Shown here in pieces: positions 7,536 through 16,341 of a DNA stretch of 64,000 nucleotides. Each line of letters opens with the position of its first letter. Within the stretch, counting starts at the first letter, position 1. The DNA comes from Chitinophaga hostae. Its GTDB lineage: Bacteria; Bacteroidota; Bacteroidia; Chitinophagales; Chitinophagaceae. The DNA lies in contig NZ_JAGTXB010000003.1 of NCBI RefSeq assembly GCF_018224885.1, forward strand, positions 558,001 to 622,000, given 5' to 3'. The notes beneath the pieces were generated by a model. The model searched no databases, was not told the origin of the DNA, and was given only the letters and a program-made list of their open reading frames with translations. The translations under genes and the position numbers were made by a program.

Positions 7536-9134
7536 ATGGCTGCAAGGGCCTATCACTTTCTTCAGTTCCTGCCCATCCGTCATCCCTCTTGTATTAAACT
7601 CGATGGAATCCCGGCGTTGTCCGGGGTAGGTGGTGCGGATCACATAGTCTGTTTCCTTTTCGAGGGTGAGGTTGATCTCTCTTCCCGGTTGCCCGATAAA
7701 GCACCAGCCAATACCGCGTTGCCTGTTATAAATATAGATGCAGGCATCGTTCAGCGTAGGACAAATGGTTCCTATAAATGGAATCACCAGTGCTACCGGC
7801 GTTTTGGTGAGGGTATAAGATGTTGGTGTGGTAATGCTGTAAATATCATCGCTTCCTTTGCCACCGGTGCGGTTAGAGGAAAAGTAAGTGTCGCCGGCAA
7901 AAGCGGCAACAAAGTAAAAATCATCGGCGGGGGAATTGGTGGGATAGCGGAGGTTTTCCGCTGTGCTCCATTGCGCTTTGCTGCCAGTGCTATGAAAAAT
8001 ATCAAAACCACCCATGCCCATCCAGCCTTTACTGGAGAAGTATAAACTGCCATCCGGCGCAATGGTGGGGAATTCATCGTCTTCTGCCGTGTTGATAGCG
8101 GGGCCACAGTTCACGGGCGCACCCCATTTGTCATCGCCTTGTTTTTCACTGTACCAGATGTCGGTGCCTCCTTGTCCGCCGGGCATATCGGCCGCAAAGT
8201 AGAGGATGTTGCCATCATTGCTGAGCGCCGCATGCCCTACTGAGTATTGATCGGGTTTGTTATAAGGGAAGGCAACCGGCTTACCCCATTTACCATTTTT
8301 ATCTTTTTCGGCAGAGAATAGCTCCAGCCGGCGATAACCATACTTTACCCGGTTTTCTTTTACGCCGGGAATATTACGGTCCGGATAAGTCATGGTAACA
8401 TAGGCCGTATGGTAATCTTTATCAAATGCGGCAGGCCCTACATGGTAACGCGACCAGTTAAACGACGGTGAAAAATCCTTGATATATACGTTGCCGTAGT
8501 TAGCGGTGTCTCCTACATAGAGGCCATAGTAATCGCGGTTAGTGCGGCCATATTTATTCCGGTTATACCGGCTGCCATTATCGAGCTGATGACGGTATAA
8601 TGAATCGGAAGTAAATACTACACCACCGGGATAATGCGTAGCGCCCCAGTCAGACTGGGAAGTGTTTAACCGCTCTACATTACGGATAAAAACGGTGGTG
8701 GGCGTTTGTATCCATTCAGCGGCGGCATCACAGCCGGCAATACGGTTTTTTACTTTTTCGGATGATGGAACTGTTTGTGCATACTGTGTATAGGCAACTT
8801 TGGCTTCGGCATATTTCCCCTGGCTTTTGAGCATGTCGCCGTAATATAAACGGGCATCCGGGGAAGCATCAGAACGGGTGATCAGTTTAGCGTACCAGTT
8901 GGCCGATGCTTCATATTTGTTTATTTGCCGGTAAGCATCGGCTAATCGTTCGAGGACCTGCGTAGGTGTTTTTTCTCCACGTTTGGCTGCTACCCGTTCA
9001 TAGAGTGAAGCAGCTTTTGCATAGTCGTATTTGGCATAATAGATGGCGGCCTGCTTATCGAGCGACAATTGTTCCTGTGCCGATAAAAGTTGTACTGATA
9101 AAAAAAGTAAAATTATTCCAGCATAATTTTTCAT
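7533..9134 (-). CDS. TPR and PD40 (WD40-like) envelope protein without an OmpA domain
   Basis: 533 residues. A signal peptide (1-19, ending LLSAQ) is followed by TPR-like helices (about 22-135; KQAAIYYAKYDYAKAASLYE and similar). Then comes a beta-propeller with PD40-type repeats (about 160-440; ALSNDGNILYFAADMPGGQG, TIAPDGSLYFSSKGWMGMGG). The closing segment of about 90 residues has three cysteines. This is the front of the Bacteroidota TPR-PD40-OmpA architecture seen in PorE-like and gliding-associated proteins, which normally end in a peptidoglycan-binding OmpA domain and run beyond 600 residues. Here the frame stops at 533, on a TAG formed by the end of palindrome A. The protein may be a natural short form, or it may have been cut by the repeat. 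It is probably periplasmic. Confidence 0.8.
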   Translation of the reverse strand: MKNYAGIILLFLSVQLLSAQEQLSLDKQAAIYYAKYDYAKAASLYERVAAKRGEKTPTQVLERLADAYRQINKYEASANWYAKLITRSDASPDARLYYGDMLKSQGKYAEAKVAYTQYAQTVPSSEKVKNRIAGCDAAAEWIQTPTTVFIRNVERLNTSQSDWGATHYPGGVVFTSDSLYRHQLDNGSRYNRNKYGRTNRDYYGLYVGDTANYGNVYIKDFSPSFNWSRYHVGPAAFDKDYHTAYVTMTYPDRNIPGVKENRVKYGYRRLELFSAEKDKNGKWGKPVAFPYNKPDQYSVGHAALSNDGNILYFAADMPGGQGGTDIWYSEKQGDDKWGAPVNCGPAINTAEDDEFPTIAPDGSLYFSSKGWMGMGGFDIFHSTGSKAQWSTAENLRYPTNSPADDFYFVAAFAGDTYFSSNRTGGKGSDDIYSITTPTSYTLTKTPVALVIPFIGTICPTLNDACIYIYNRQRGIGWCFIGQPGREINLTLEKETDYVIRTTYPGQRRDSIEFNTRGMTDGQELKKVIGPCSH

Positions 9135-9657
9135 AGTATATGTTTAAATGGATATCCGTACATAGTTAAACCAACACTACCGCGCAGATTTTTATCAAGG
9201 GACCAAACATCGTTCATGTTTTTTGGGTAAAAAGGTGTTGGGCATGCTAATGGGCACGCCGCTTCCCGTAGTGACTATGCTACGAAAAATCAATTTTTAA
9301 GCATCGGAAAAGGAGGATACTACAACCACTAACATGACAACCGTCAACAACCAACAGTATCTTTCCCGTTAATCAACAACAAACTGAGCAGAAAGTTTAG
9401 TAATTATTGTAATTATGAATACCGGTAATACCGGCCACAACAGCATACCGTATCATGAATCCTGCCTGCCATCGGGGAATTAACGATTTTGCCCTTTGCC
9501 GGGCCCGACGGCCATCGGGTTCCGGCTTTATAGCAGGCGCTTTGATTCTGGTTTACTTTCTCTGAATAAGCTTACTATAACGTGTTTAAATTGAACAATG
9601 CCCATAACGGGTAAATCATCATGTGCGGGTATAACAAGCAAGGTGAAATGGATGGAA
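9135..9657. other. 523-nt gap without a supported gene
   Basis: It lies between the start of the TPR-PD40 gene and the end of the FecR gene, both on the minus strand. I see no ORF with convincing coding character; the longest ATG frame I traced on the + strand is a 22-codon one at 9414. There is no tRNA-like fold. It should contain the promoter of the TPR-PD40 gene. In most sigma/FecR loci a TonB receptor gene would start here. Confidence 0.6.
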
Positions 9658-10836
9658 TTAATTTGTGCCGGTATCGGCGAGTACTACTATTTTTCTACCG
9701 TTCACCTCGAAATGCACCTGGTTTTTTGCCAGTATTTTGAGTACCTGCGTCAATGTCAGGTCGCGTTGTATTCGTCCTTCAAATGCTTTATCAGAAATAT
9801 TCCCCTGGTAACTTACTTCTACATCATACCAGCGGGAAATTTGCCGCATTACATCCGGTAGTGTGGACAAGTGAAACTGGAACCAGCCATCTTTCCAGGC
9901 TACAATCTGTGCTGTATCTATATTTTTCCGGATCTGTACAGTGCCGTTTGCAGGCAGCATTGCCTGCTGACCGGGGAGCAGTATGGCATTGGATTGCTGA
10001 CCGGCAATGACCTTTACTTTTCCTTCCAGGAGGGTGGTATTGATACTGGCTTCTTCAGGATAGGCATTGATATTAAAATGTGTGCCCAGCACTTCCACTT
10101 CCGCGCGTTGCTGTATGGTTACCCGAAAAGGCATGGCCGCGTTGGCAGCCACTTCAAAGTACGCCTCACCGGTAACCGCCACTTTTCTTTCCTGGCCGGT
10201 AAAAGCGGTGGGGTACCGGATAGACGAGGCTGCATTCAGCCATACCCGGGTGCCATCAGGCAGGCGGATCTGGAATTGCCCGCCACGGGGCGTGGTAAGC
10301 GTATTATAAGTCACCGCCGTTGCCGCAGCCGGTGTATTATATTGCAGCTGCCCGTTGTATTGATGAATGCCCTGCCCTATTGTTTTGTTGGCGCCGCTGT
10401 CGAGCGGCACCTCGGAACCATCACCCAGGGTAAGTATCGCCTTGTTATTTCCGGGAGCCACATCATTTTTCATGACGGGGACTGTGTTATGTGCCAGCAA
10501 AGGCTTTTCGGGGCCGCGATGAAGCAACATCCAGGCAGCGCCGCCCAGCAACAGTACCGCCGCAGCGGCTGCCCACCAGCTACGGCTGATTTGGCGTACC
10601 GGCGTTTCCGGGGTAACAGGAGCCACTGGGTTTAACTGTTCCCATACCCGCTGTCTGGCAACAGTATCCGACAAACGCCGGTAAGCGGGATTTTCCCATA
10701 CCTCTCCCATTACGCCTAGCAGGGTTTCTTTATGTTCCGGCTCCTGCAGCGCATTCCATAACCGCTGGAAGTCAGCTTCCGACAGTTCATCCGCCAGGTA
10801 TTTGTTCAAAAGTTCCTTTAATTCGTCTGCGGTCAT
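9658..10836 (-). CDS. FecR-family anti-sigma factor
   Basis: 392 residues. A cytoplasmic N-terminal region (1-95), with sequence such as LNKYLADELSEADFQRLWNAL, would bind the sigma factor. One membrane span follows (about 90-110, SWWAAAAAVLLLGGAAWMLL). The periplasmic FecR domain contains LPDGTRVWLNAASSIRYP and VTGEAYFEVAANAAMPFRVT, and a C-terminal DUF4974 domain (last 70 residues) is present. Such proteins hold an ECF sigma factor and release it when an STN-bearing TonB receptor binds its ligand. The cognate sigma gene is 77 nt upstream on the same strand. No receptor follows, so the partner must be elsewhere or lost. Confidence 0.93.
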   Translation of the reverse strand: MTADELKELLNKYLADELSEADFQRLWNALQEPEHKETLLGVMGEVWENPAYRRLSDTVARQRVWEQLNPVAPVTPETPVRQISRSWWAAAAAVLLLGGAAWMLLHRGPEKPLLAHNTVPVMKNDVAPGNNKAILTLGDGSEVPLDSGANKTIGQGIHQYNGQLQYNTPAAATAVTYNTLTTPRGGQFQIRLPDGTRVWLNAASSIRYPTAFTGQERKVAVTGEAYFEVAANAAMPFRVTIQQRAEVEVLGTHFNINAYPEEASINTTLLEGKVKVIAGQQSNAILLPGQQAMLPANGTVQIRKNIDTAQIVAWKDGWFQFHLSTLPDVMRQISRWYDVEVSYQGNISDKAFEGRIQRDLTLTQVLKILAKNQVHFEVNGRKIVVLADTGTN

Positions 10837-10913
10837 AATAGCATTACAGTTTATCCCTTCTACCTAAAGACAGGCAAATGGACAAACAGGAAGTGCCGGG
10901 TTTAAAATTTATT

Positions 10914-11507
10914 TTATTTTTTTTGGGAGAAGATAAGATACAGGCTGCCGAGGATAGCTGCGTGCTCCTGCAGATACCTGCGCAGGAAGGCAATTGCCTT
11001 TACAATATAATCTTTTACAGAGGCCTTGCTGATACCCAGCTGCCGGCCAATTTCTTCGTGGCTGAGGCCTTTTTCCCTGCTGAGCCGGAAGGCTTTCTGT
11101 TGTTGGGGCGGCAGCTGTTGTATGCCGGCTTCGATGATAGCCTGCAGCTCCCGCTCTTCTGCAAATGTTTCCGGTCCTGTATGCAGGGTGGTTACCTGGT
11201 ATTGCAGGTAATGGCTGTAAGCTTCTTCCAGCTTCATCCGGTTTAGCCTGTTATAAATAAGGTTGCGGGTAGCAATAAATAAAAAAGCATCCAGGTTGTC
11301 TATTTCTCCTGCTTTGCCACGGTTTTGCCAGAGCCGCATAAATACTTCCTGTGCCGTATCTTCAGCCAGTTCTGATGATTTGGTAAACACCAGGGCAGTG
11401 GAATATACTTTATCCCAGTACCTGTTAAAAAGCTGGCTGAAGGCATCTGCATCGCCGGCCGTCATACGACCGAGCAGCATTTGATCACTATGACAGGAGT
11501 TTATCAA
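10914..11507 (-). CDS. RNA polymerase sigma-70 factor, ECF subfamily
   Basis: 197 residues, normal for the Bacteroidota FecI-like group. Region 2 (about 12-80) has DAFSQLFNRYWDKVYSTALV and EDTAQEVFMRLWQNR. Region 4 (about 125-180) has LPPQQQKAFRLSREKGLSHE and an HTH, EIGRQLGISKASVKDYIVKA. It would direct polymerase to promoters in response to a surface signal relayed by the downstream FecR (77 nt away). The pair lacks an adjacent SusC/FecA receptor. Nothing in the sequence identifies its regulon. Confidence 0.93.
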   Translation of the reverse strand: MINSCHSDQMLLGRMTAGDADAFSQLFNRYWDKVYSTALVFTKSSELAEDTAQEVFMRLWQNRGKAGEIDNLDAFLFIATRNLIYNRLNRMKLEEAYSHYLQYQVTTLHTGPETFAEERELQAIIEAGIQQLPPQQQKAFRLSREKGLSHEEIGRQLGISKASVKDYIVKAIAFLRRYLQEHAAILGSLYLIFSQKK

Positions 11508-11709
11508 AATAAGAAATCATATTAGCTGCCCAAACATAACAAAATTAATCAACCGGTTCATCATAGGCAGTTCTCCCGTTTTATTTCAATTACAGATTTC
11601 CACCTCCCGTGGTACCGGTTATGGGGTGATTGTGTAGTTTAATACAGGATTAAAACCATAGTACTACGGTGACTTCGTGGAAGGACAAAACAGTCTGGTA
11701 AAAATGAAA

Positions 11710-11750
11710 AAATGTCGTATTTTTGCATAAATAAATGTCGTATTTTTGCA
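11710..11750 (+). promoter_or_regulatory. Tandem 18-nt promoter-like direct repeat upstream of the AbiE pair
   Basis: AAATGTCGTATTTTTGCA occurs twice, at 11710-11727 and 11733-11750, with a 23-nt period. Each copy contains TATTTTTG, which fits the Bacteroidota -7 consensus TAnnTTTG. The second copy ends 22 nt before the ATG at 11772, a suitable distance. The duplication may give two start sites or an operator for autorepression by the AbiEi-like protein. That role is inference from AbiE systems, where the antitoxin represses its own promoter. Confidence 0.6.
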
Positions 11751-11771
11751 ATCACAATTCGCTTATAATCA

Positions 11772-12188
11772 ATGAAAAAAGCAAGAACAATAGAAGCCAG
11801 GATTTTAACCCGGATTAACCGGAAAAAATCGGCTGTTGTTATGCGTAGTGACTTCGGCGATTTAGGCGGATATGACCAGGTAGGCAGAGCGTTGCGTCAA
11901 TTAACCGCAAAAAAGAACCTGATCAGGATCGGGTATGGCCTGTATTCTAAAGTAAAAACATCTTTCGTAACGGGAGAGGTTATTCCACAGGAATCCTTAC
12001 CCGTACTGGCTAAGGAAGCAATGAGGATTTTAGGCGTTCCTACCAGTCCAACACGTGCAGAAACAGATTACCAAACCGGCAAGTCCACACAAATTCCCAC
12101 CGGAAGACTAATTGGCGTTGAATCCAGAATAAGTCGAAAAATCACTTATAAAGGAAGCTCTATTAGTTATGAATATGCCCGCCGATAA
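11772..12188 (+). CDS. AbiEi-like antitoxin / DUF6088 family protein
   Basis: 138 residues, no signal peptide. The N-terminal half looks like a winged helix (SAVVMRSDFGDLGGYDQVGRALRQLTAKKN, in two segments), followed by the turn IRIGYGLYSKVK. This is the form shared by DUF6088 and the AbiEi_4 antitoxin N-terminus. In type IV AbiE systems the antitoxin is a transcriptional repressor that counteracts a nucleotidyltransferase toxin without binding it. The toxin-like gene overlaps this one by 20 nt. The protein is shorter than classical AbiEi (about 200-280 residues), so the C-terminal antitoxicity domain may be reduced. Upstream DNA carries a duplicated promoter-like repeat. Confidence 0.75.
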   Translation: MKKARTIEARILTRINRKKSAVVMRSDFGDLGGYDQVGRALRQLTAKKNLIRIGYGLYSKVKTSFVTGEVIPQESLPVLAKEAMRILGVPTSPTRAETDYQTGKSTQIPTGRLIGVESRISRKITYKGSSISYEYARR

Positions 12189-13095
12189 ATCACTGATCGA
12201 GGAAATTGCAACAGAAATGAATATCAGCAGTTCTTTCGTAGAAAAGGACTGGTATGTAACTCAGATTATCAAGATCGTGGCCGGACTTACCTATGAAGAC
12301 TTCGAAATAGTTTTTACGGGTGGAACTGCTCTCTCCAAAGCACATAAGCTGCTACAAAGATTTTCAGAAGATACAGATTTTAGGGTAACGACCAACATGC
12401 TGTTTAACAAAAGTAAAAACCAGCAACGGGTTATACTTTCGGGTTTAAAAAAAACGCTCGAAGCAGCATTACAGGAAGCTTTCCCTTATTTTAAGTTAGA
12501 AATAAGTGCCGGAAATGATAATTATTTTATGATCATGAGGCTCTCGTACCCCTCTTTATTTTCTAAATCTGAGGTATTGAGACCACATCTCCTGCTGGAG
12601 CTAACCATTACAACACTGGCGCTACCAACTATTCATTTGCCAGTGTCCTCCCTGATCAATGAAGTTTTAAAAAGGCCGGCAGAGGTAGAAAGCATACCAT
12701 GCACTAATCCGGTAGAAAATGCGTCGGATAAATTGAGCGCTCTCCTTTGGAGAATCCCACACAGAGATCGCAGCAACGCAGACGACGCCCCCACCATTGT
12801 AAGACATATTCATGATCTTGCAATATTGACTGAGATAGCAATTAATCATGGCGACTTTAAAAATCTCGCAACAACTACGATATTACATGACGAAAAAAGG
12901 TCTCCAAAAGTGCGGGGGCTTACACTTTCTGAGAAATTTTCCCAGGTTCAAAATATTCTACGGAAAGAAATAAAGGAGTATAACCTTGAGTATACACGAT
13001 TTGTTCAGGGAATGTCCTATGCTCCTCACAGTAAAATTCCTTCCTTTGCGGATGCAATGAAAAAATTCAATACACTGGCATTCTACGTGCAATAG
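12169..13095 (+). CDS. abiEii: AbiEii/AbiGii-type nucleotidyltransferase toxin
   Basis: 308 residues. The DNA-polymerase-beta-like nucleotidyltransferase core is clear: FTGGTALSKAHKL (about 49-61), then RFSEDTDFRV with the metal-binding Asp68 and Asp70. Further on is NPVENASDKLSALLWR (the K-x-x-A-L-x-x-R segment) and a helical C-terminus. Proteins of this family (DUF1814) transfer nucleotides onto tRNA or other targets and act as growth-arresting toxins in phage defence. The gene overlaps the antitoxin-like gene by 20 nt, indicating coupled translation. It converges on the DUF92 gene and shares 13 nt with it. The pair sits as an island between the sigma/FecR genes and housekeeping-type genes. 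Whether it defends against phage is not shown. Confidence 0.85.
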   Translation: MNMPADKSLIEEIATEMNISSSFVEKDWYVTQIIKIVAGLTYEDFEIVFTGGTALSKAHKLLQRFSEDTDFRVTTNMLFNKSKNQQRVILSGLKKTLEAALQEAFPYFKLEISAGNDNYFMIMRLSYPSLFSKSEVLRPHLLLELTITTLALPTIHLPVSSLINEVLKRPAEVESIPCTNPVENASDKLSALLWRIPHRDRSNADDAPTIVRHIHDLAILTEIAINHGDFKNLATTTILHDEKRSPKVRGLTLSEKFSQVQNILRKEIKEYNLEYTRFVQGMSYAPHSKIPSFADAMKKFNTLAFYVQ

Positions 13096-13826
13096 ATGTA
13101 TAACCGGAATATCCCTGCTCCCACCAACGCTGCCAGTAAAGTATTCAGAAAATTTACCGCATCATTTCCGATAAACCGCCTCCGTTCCAGTGTAGCACCC
13201 AGTACTGAATCCACCAGGTTGCCTGTTATTCCGGCGAGCAGTACAAAGCATACCTGTTTTCCCCAACCAAAGAAAAAACCATATACTACTGCCAGCAGCA
13301 AAGCGCCTGCGGCGCCCAGCAATGTACCTTCCAGGCTGATCACGCCATCCAGGCCTTTGGGTTCTTTTTTAAAAGTAAGGATGTTATAAAAGCGGCGGCC
13401 ATATACCATGCCCAGTTCAGACGACAGGGTATCTGCGGTGGCCGAAGCCAGGCTGGCGGCCAGCATCAGCCGGTACAGATTTTCCTGGGCCGGATAAAGG
13501 AATGCCAGCAGTCCCATAATAGCGGCTACTCCTCCATTGGCAAATACCTGGCCTGCAGTTCGCCGCTGGGGAGGAAGCGCTCCTTCAATCGTTTTTAGTT
13601 GTTTTTTGTGAGAAGTAGCAGTAACGCCGAGGATAAAGAATCCGCCAAGGAGTATTAGTCCGCCCAAACCGGCGCCAAGCGCTACCAGCATAGCAATAAA
13701 AACCGCCAATATGGCCGCTGGTACTGTTAATTTACCGGTTTTTACACATACCACAGCAATAGCGATCACCACTATCGCTGTTATCATCAGTTGCGGAGAA
13801 AAGGATAGTTGCATCATGAAGCGCAA
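13083..13826 (-). CDS. DUF92 / TMEM19-family integral membrane protein
   Basis: 247 residues with about six or seven hydrophobic segments. Conserved DUF92 landmarks are visible: QVFANGGVAAIMGLL, the small-residue motif AASLASATADTLSSELG, DGVISLEGTLLGAAGA and GNLVDSVLGATLERR. DUF92 proteins are inner-membrane proteins; some relatives are phytol or phytyl-phosphate kinases (VTE6), but the role of bacterial members is mostly unknown. The 3' end overlaps the toxin gene by 13 nt in convergent orientation. The upstream DUF5946 gene ends 28 nt away on the same strand, so the two may share a transcript. Confidence 0.85.
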   Translation of the reverse strand: MRFMMQLSFSPQLMITAIVVIAIAVVCVKTGKLTVPAAILAVFIAMLVALGAGLGGLILLGGFFILGVTATSHKKQLKTIEGALPPQRRTAGQVFANGGVAAIMGLLAFLYPAQENLYRLMLAASLASATADTLSSELGMVYGRRFYNILTFKKEPKGLDGVISLEGTLLGAAGALLLAVVYGFFFGWGKQVCFVLLAGITGNLVDSVLGATLERRRFIGNDAVNFLNTLLAALVGAGIFRLYIYCT

Positions 13827-13854
13827 AACTATGCAAATATCTCATTCCGGTTTT

Positions 13855-14343
13855 TTAAATATAGGGGGCCGCTTTTTCTTTTACCCATTCATGTTGCAGG
13901 GCCCAGCTGTTCCATACTGATGTTGCCCATTTCCTGATGCCGGTGTAGAGCTCTTCATTGGTATGGGTGCGCAGCACTTCCTGTACCGTAATAGCTGCCG
14001 GCTGTGCGGGCGGGGTCAGCGGCGTCCATTGTTGTTTGGCAATAATGCTGTGTACATGTTGCACTTTACGGCCGGAAAACTGTTGTTCCAGCGCCAGGTA
14101 TAACCCGATCAGCGCATAAGCGGTAGTAATGCCCCGGGCTACACCACCGGCATGTTGGGCGCTATATGCATCTACTGCCAGCTGGTAGTGGAAGTCAGGA
14201 TCCTCCAGGGCAAAAGTGCGGTCAGCAAGCTGACTGAAGAGATCCAGGCATTCACCGGATGCATTATACCTGTCTGAAGGGGCCAGTTGCTGATCCACAA
14301 GATGCAGATTACAGGCCGGGCAAATGATTTTGTTTGCTGTCAT
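13855..14343 (-). CDS. DUF5946 family protein
   Basis: 162 residues, cytosolic. It begins with a zinc-ribbon-like half site (IICPACNLHLVD), followed by SGECLDLFSQLADRTFALED and YQLAVDAYSAQHAGG, then RGITTAYALIGLYLALEQ. These match what I recall of the Bacteroidota DUF5946 family. The function is unknown. It lies upstream of the DUF92 gene on the same strand and downstream of palindrome B. Only one CxxC is visible, so a complete zinc finger is not certain. Confidence 0.75.
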   Translation of the reverse strand: MTANKIICPACNLHLVDQQLAPSDRYNASGECLDLFSQLADRTFALEDPDFHYQLAVDAYSAQHAGGVARGITTAYALIGLYLALEQQFSGRKVQHVHSIIAKQQWTPLTPPAQPAAITVQEVLRTHTNEELYTGIRKWATSVWNSWALQHEWVKEKAAPYI

Positions 14344-14399
14344 AACGCTGCTGAGTTAATGCTGGTGTAAAACTTAAATTTAATGAATTAAGCTGAGCC

Positions 14400-14646
14400 A
14401 AAATGCAGCGGGTTTTGTCTTGCCCAGGATTAAACTGATTATGATGATTTTCAGGATTTATTTTTAGATTTTATTTTCGATTTAAAAAGATTAGCGAAGA
14501 AAAAAGCGGATACTCACTTCTGTCTTCGCTAATCTTTTTAAATCATCAAAGAAAAAATCCTGAAAATCATCATAATCAGTTTAATCCTGGGCAAGACAAA
14601 ACCCGCTGCATTTTTGCTAAAAGCTAAAAGCTAACAGCTAGAAGCT
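14400..14646. repeat. Long palindromic intergenic repeat, copy B
   Basis: The inverted repeat spans 14400-14614. Its arms run AAATGCAGCGGGTTTTGTCT, TGCCCAGGATTAAACTGATT and ATGATGATTTTCAGGATT, mirrored on the right. An inner pair is GATTTAAAAAGATTAGCGAA and TTCGCTAATCTTTTTAAATC. On the right (14615-14646) four NTTAGCY heptads follow, read on the minus strand; the left side has none. The end lies 3 nt from the stop codon of the minus-strand MBL gene. Where copy B differs from A and C in the arm, the opposite arm carries the matching change. Confidence 0.9.
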
Positions 14647-14649
14647 GGT

Positions 14650-15405
14650 TCATTTCTTATACCAATCGCGCAACCGCACCTCTATTCCTTTATTACCGGC
14701 ATCCACCAGGCTTTTAAATTGTTGTACATCGCTAAAACCATCCTTGCCGCGGTAGTGATATGGATATACTATTTTTGGCGCAAATGCCAGCACAGCATCT
14801 GCTGCTTCTTTTACATCCATGGTGTATGGCAGATTCATACATACAAAGGCGACGTCAATATTTTTGAGGGCGCGCATTTCGGGAATACCCTGGGTGTCGC
14901 CGGAAATATAGATCTCTTTCTTGCCTATGGTTAACACGTACCCGTTTCCCCTGCCCTTTGTATGCATGGCGGTTGGACTTTCCGGCAGGTTATACATTGG
15001 GATAGCCCATACGCCTATGCCGGAAATGGTTTGTTTGTCGCCGTTTTTCATCACGGTAACACCTTCCTTACCGGCAGCAGGTATTTTGTCTGCCACAGCA
15101 GGAGGCACAATAATGATGGTTTTTGCAGTTTTGATACTGTTAATGGTAGCGGCGTCAAAATGGTCGCCGTGAATATCGGTGACCAGGATAATATCGGGGC
15201 CAGGCAATCCTTTATATTTTTCAGCACCACCCGTAGGATCGGCGTAAATGATGGTTTTTCCCGACTGCAATACCAGGCTGGCATGCTCAATGGGTTGTAC
15301 TGTCAGCTGCCCGTTGGCGGTAGGAATAACATCCGGCTGCACCCGCTGCGCAGATACCATACCCGCAGCCAGCATCAAAAGGGAAGAAAGCATTGTGAGT
15401 TTCAT
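14650..15405 (-). CDS. Secreted MBL-fold metallo-hydrolase
   Basis: 251 residues with a signal peptide (1-19, ending GMVSAQ). The metallo-beta-lactamase fold is recognisable from IIYADPTGG, then VTDIHGDHFDAATI, where His-Gly-Asp-His supplies the metal ligands. Later come the strand EIYISGDTQGIPEM (the Asp ligand) and the C-terminal YPYHYRGKDG (a His ligand). This compact UlaG/YhfI-like type usually hydrolyses phosphoesters or lactones; the substrate is unknown. The export signal points to the periplasm. Its stop codon abuts palindrome B, which may act as its transcript end. Confidence 0.87.
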   Translation of the reverse strand: MKLTMLSSLLMLAAGMVSAQRVQPDVIPTANGQLTVQPIEHASLVLQSGKTIIYADPTGGAEKYKGLPGPDIILVTDIHGDHFDAATINSIKTAKTIIIVPPAVADKIPAAGKEGVTVMKNGDKQTISGIGVWAIPMYNLPESPTAMHTKGRGNGYVLTIGKKEIYISGDTQGIPEMRALKNIDVAFVCMNLPYTMDVKEAADAVLAFAPKIVYPYHYRGKDGFSDVQQFKSLVDAGNKGIEVRLRDWYKK

Positions 15406-15497
15406 AAAAATAGTTTGTAGTAGTTAAATTTAGACATTCCTTTTTATTTTCTCTACAAATGCTACATTCGTAGTGTCTGCAAAATGTTTTAACCTTA

Positions 15498-16334
15498 ATG
15501 AGATCCTGGCTTTTCTTTCTCTTACTAACCTTTGTTTCCGCCGGCGCATTCGCACAAACCGACAGCAGTGCCCAAATTACAGCGGATAGTACCAGCAGCT
15601 CCATACAACCGACCGACAGTTTAATCCGTTACCGGATCAACGGTGTTTATCTTAAAAGCATCTGGCAGGACCTGAAATACACCGTTGCCCGGCCCGCGCA
15701 TTGGCAAAAAAGGGATTATATCCGTCTCGGTGTTATTGGCGGTGTTACGGGAGTATTGCTGGCCGGCGATTACGGGGTAAAGCAATTCTTTATACACAAC
15801 CAAACCAATTTCGTGACCAGTGTCACCAACCAGATAGAGCCTTTCGGCAACAGCTATTCACCCTACCTCGTGGCCGGGATGTATGTGGCCGGCGTGATTG
15901 CGCATGACCGTAACCTGGAACATGGTGGCCTGATGGCTGCCAAGTCACTCATCATTTCCACCGCCATCTATGCTACCATCAAAAGCATTATCAGAAGAGG
16001 CCGTCCTACTTACTATGATTCTCCTTTTAACTTTGACCCTCCTTTCAGCAAGGATAAACATCATACTTCCTTCCCTTCCGGGCACAGTCTTACGGTAATG
16101 ACAGTGGCCACGGCCATGGCTGAGCTATACGGTAAAGACCACCCATGGGTACCCTGGGTGGCCTATAGCATCGCCGGCCTTACCGGCGTTACCCGCCTGT
16201 ATGAAAACCGCCACTGGAGCAGCGATGTATGGGTAGGACTGGCACTGGGACATTTCGTTACCAAAAGCATCTTCAGGCGGCATCACCTGCTGGAACACAA
16301 AAAAGCGATTGCTGCGGGACTAGCTTTTTATTAA
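15498..16334 (+). CDS. PAP2-family membrane phosphatase
   Basis: 278 residues with an N-terminal signal or anchor (1-20, ending AGAFAQ). The three phosphatase signatures are intact: KSIIRRGRP (motif 1), FPSGHSL (motif 2) and TRLYENRHWSSDVWVG (motif 3, with catalytic His and Asp). Several hydrophobic segments surround them. Family members dephosphorylate lipid phosphates such as undecaprenyl pyrophosphate, phosphatidic acid or lipid A at the periplasmic face; the substrate here is open. It is divergent from the MBL gene (92 nt apart) and convergent with the gene at 16342, only 7 nt away, with no obvious terminator between. Confidence 0.92.
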   Translation: MRSWLFFLLLTFVSAGAFAQTDSSAQITADSTSSSIQPTDSLIRYRINGVYLKSIWQDLKYTVARPAHWQKRDYIRLGVIGGVTGVLLAGDYGVKQFFIHNQTNFVTSVTNQIEPFGNSYSPYLVAGMYVAGVIAHDRNLEHGGLMAAKSLIISTAIYATIKSIIRRGRPTYYDSPFNFDPPFSKDKHHTSFPSGHSLTVMTVATAMAELYGKDHPWVPWVAYSIAGLTGVTRLYENRHWSSDVWVGLALGHFVTKSIFRRHHLLEHKKAIAAGLAFY

Positions 16335-16341
16335 ACCGCCG

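Noticed and set aside
9414..9482. 22-codon + strand frame in the gap after FecR
   Set aside because: Too short, no ribosome site and no signal or motif.
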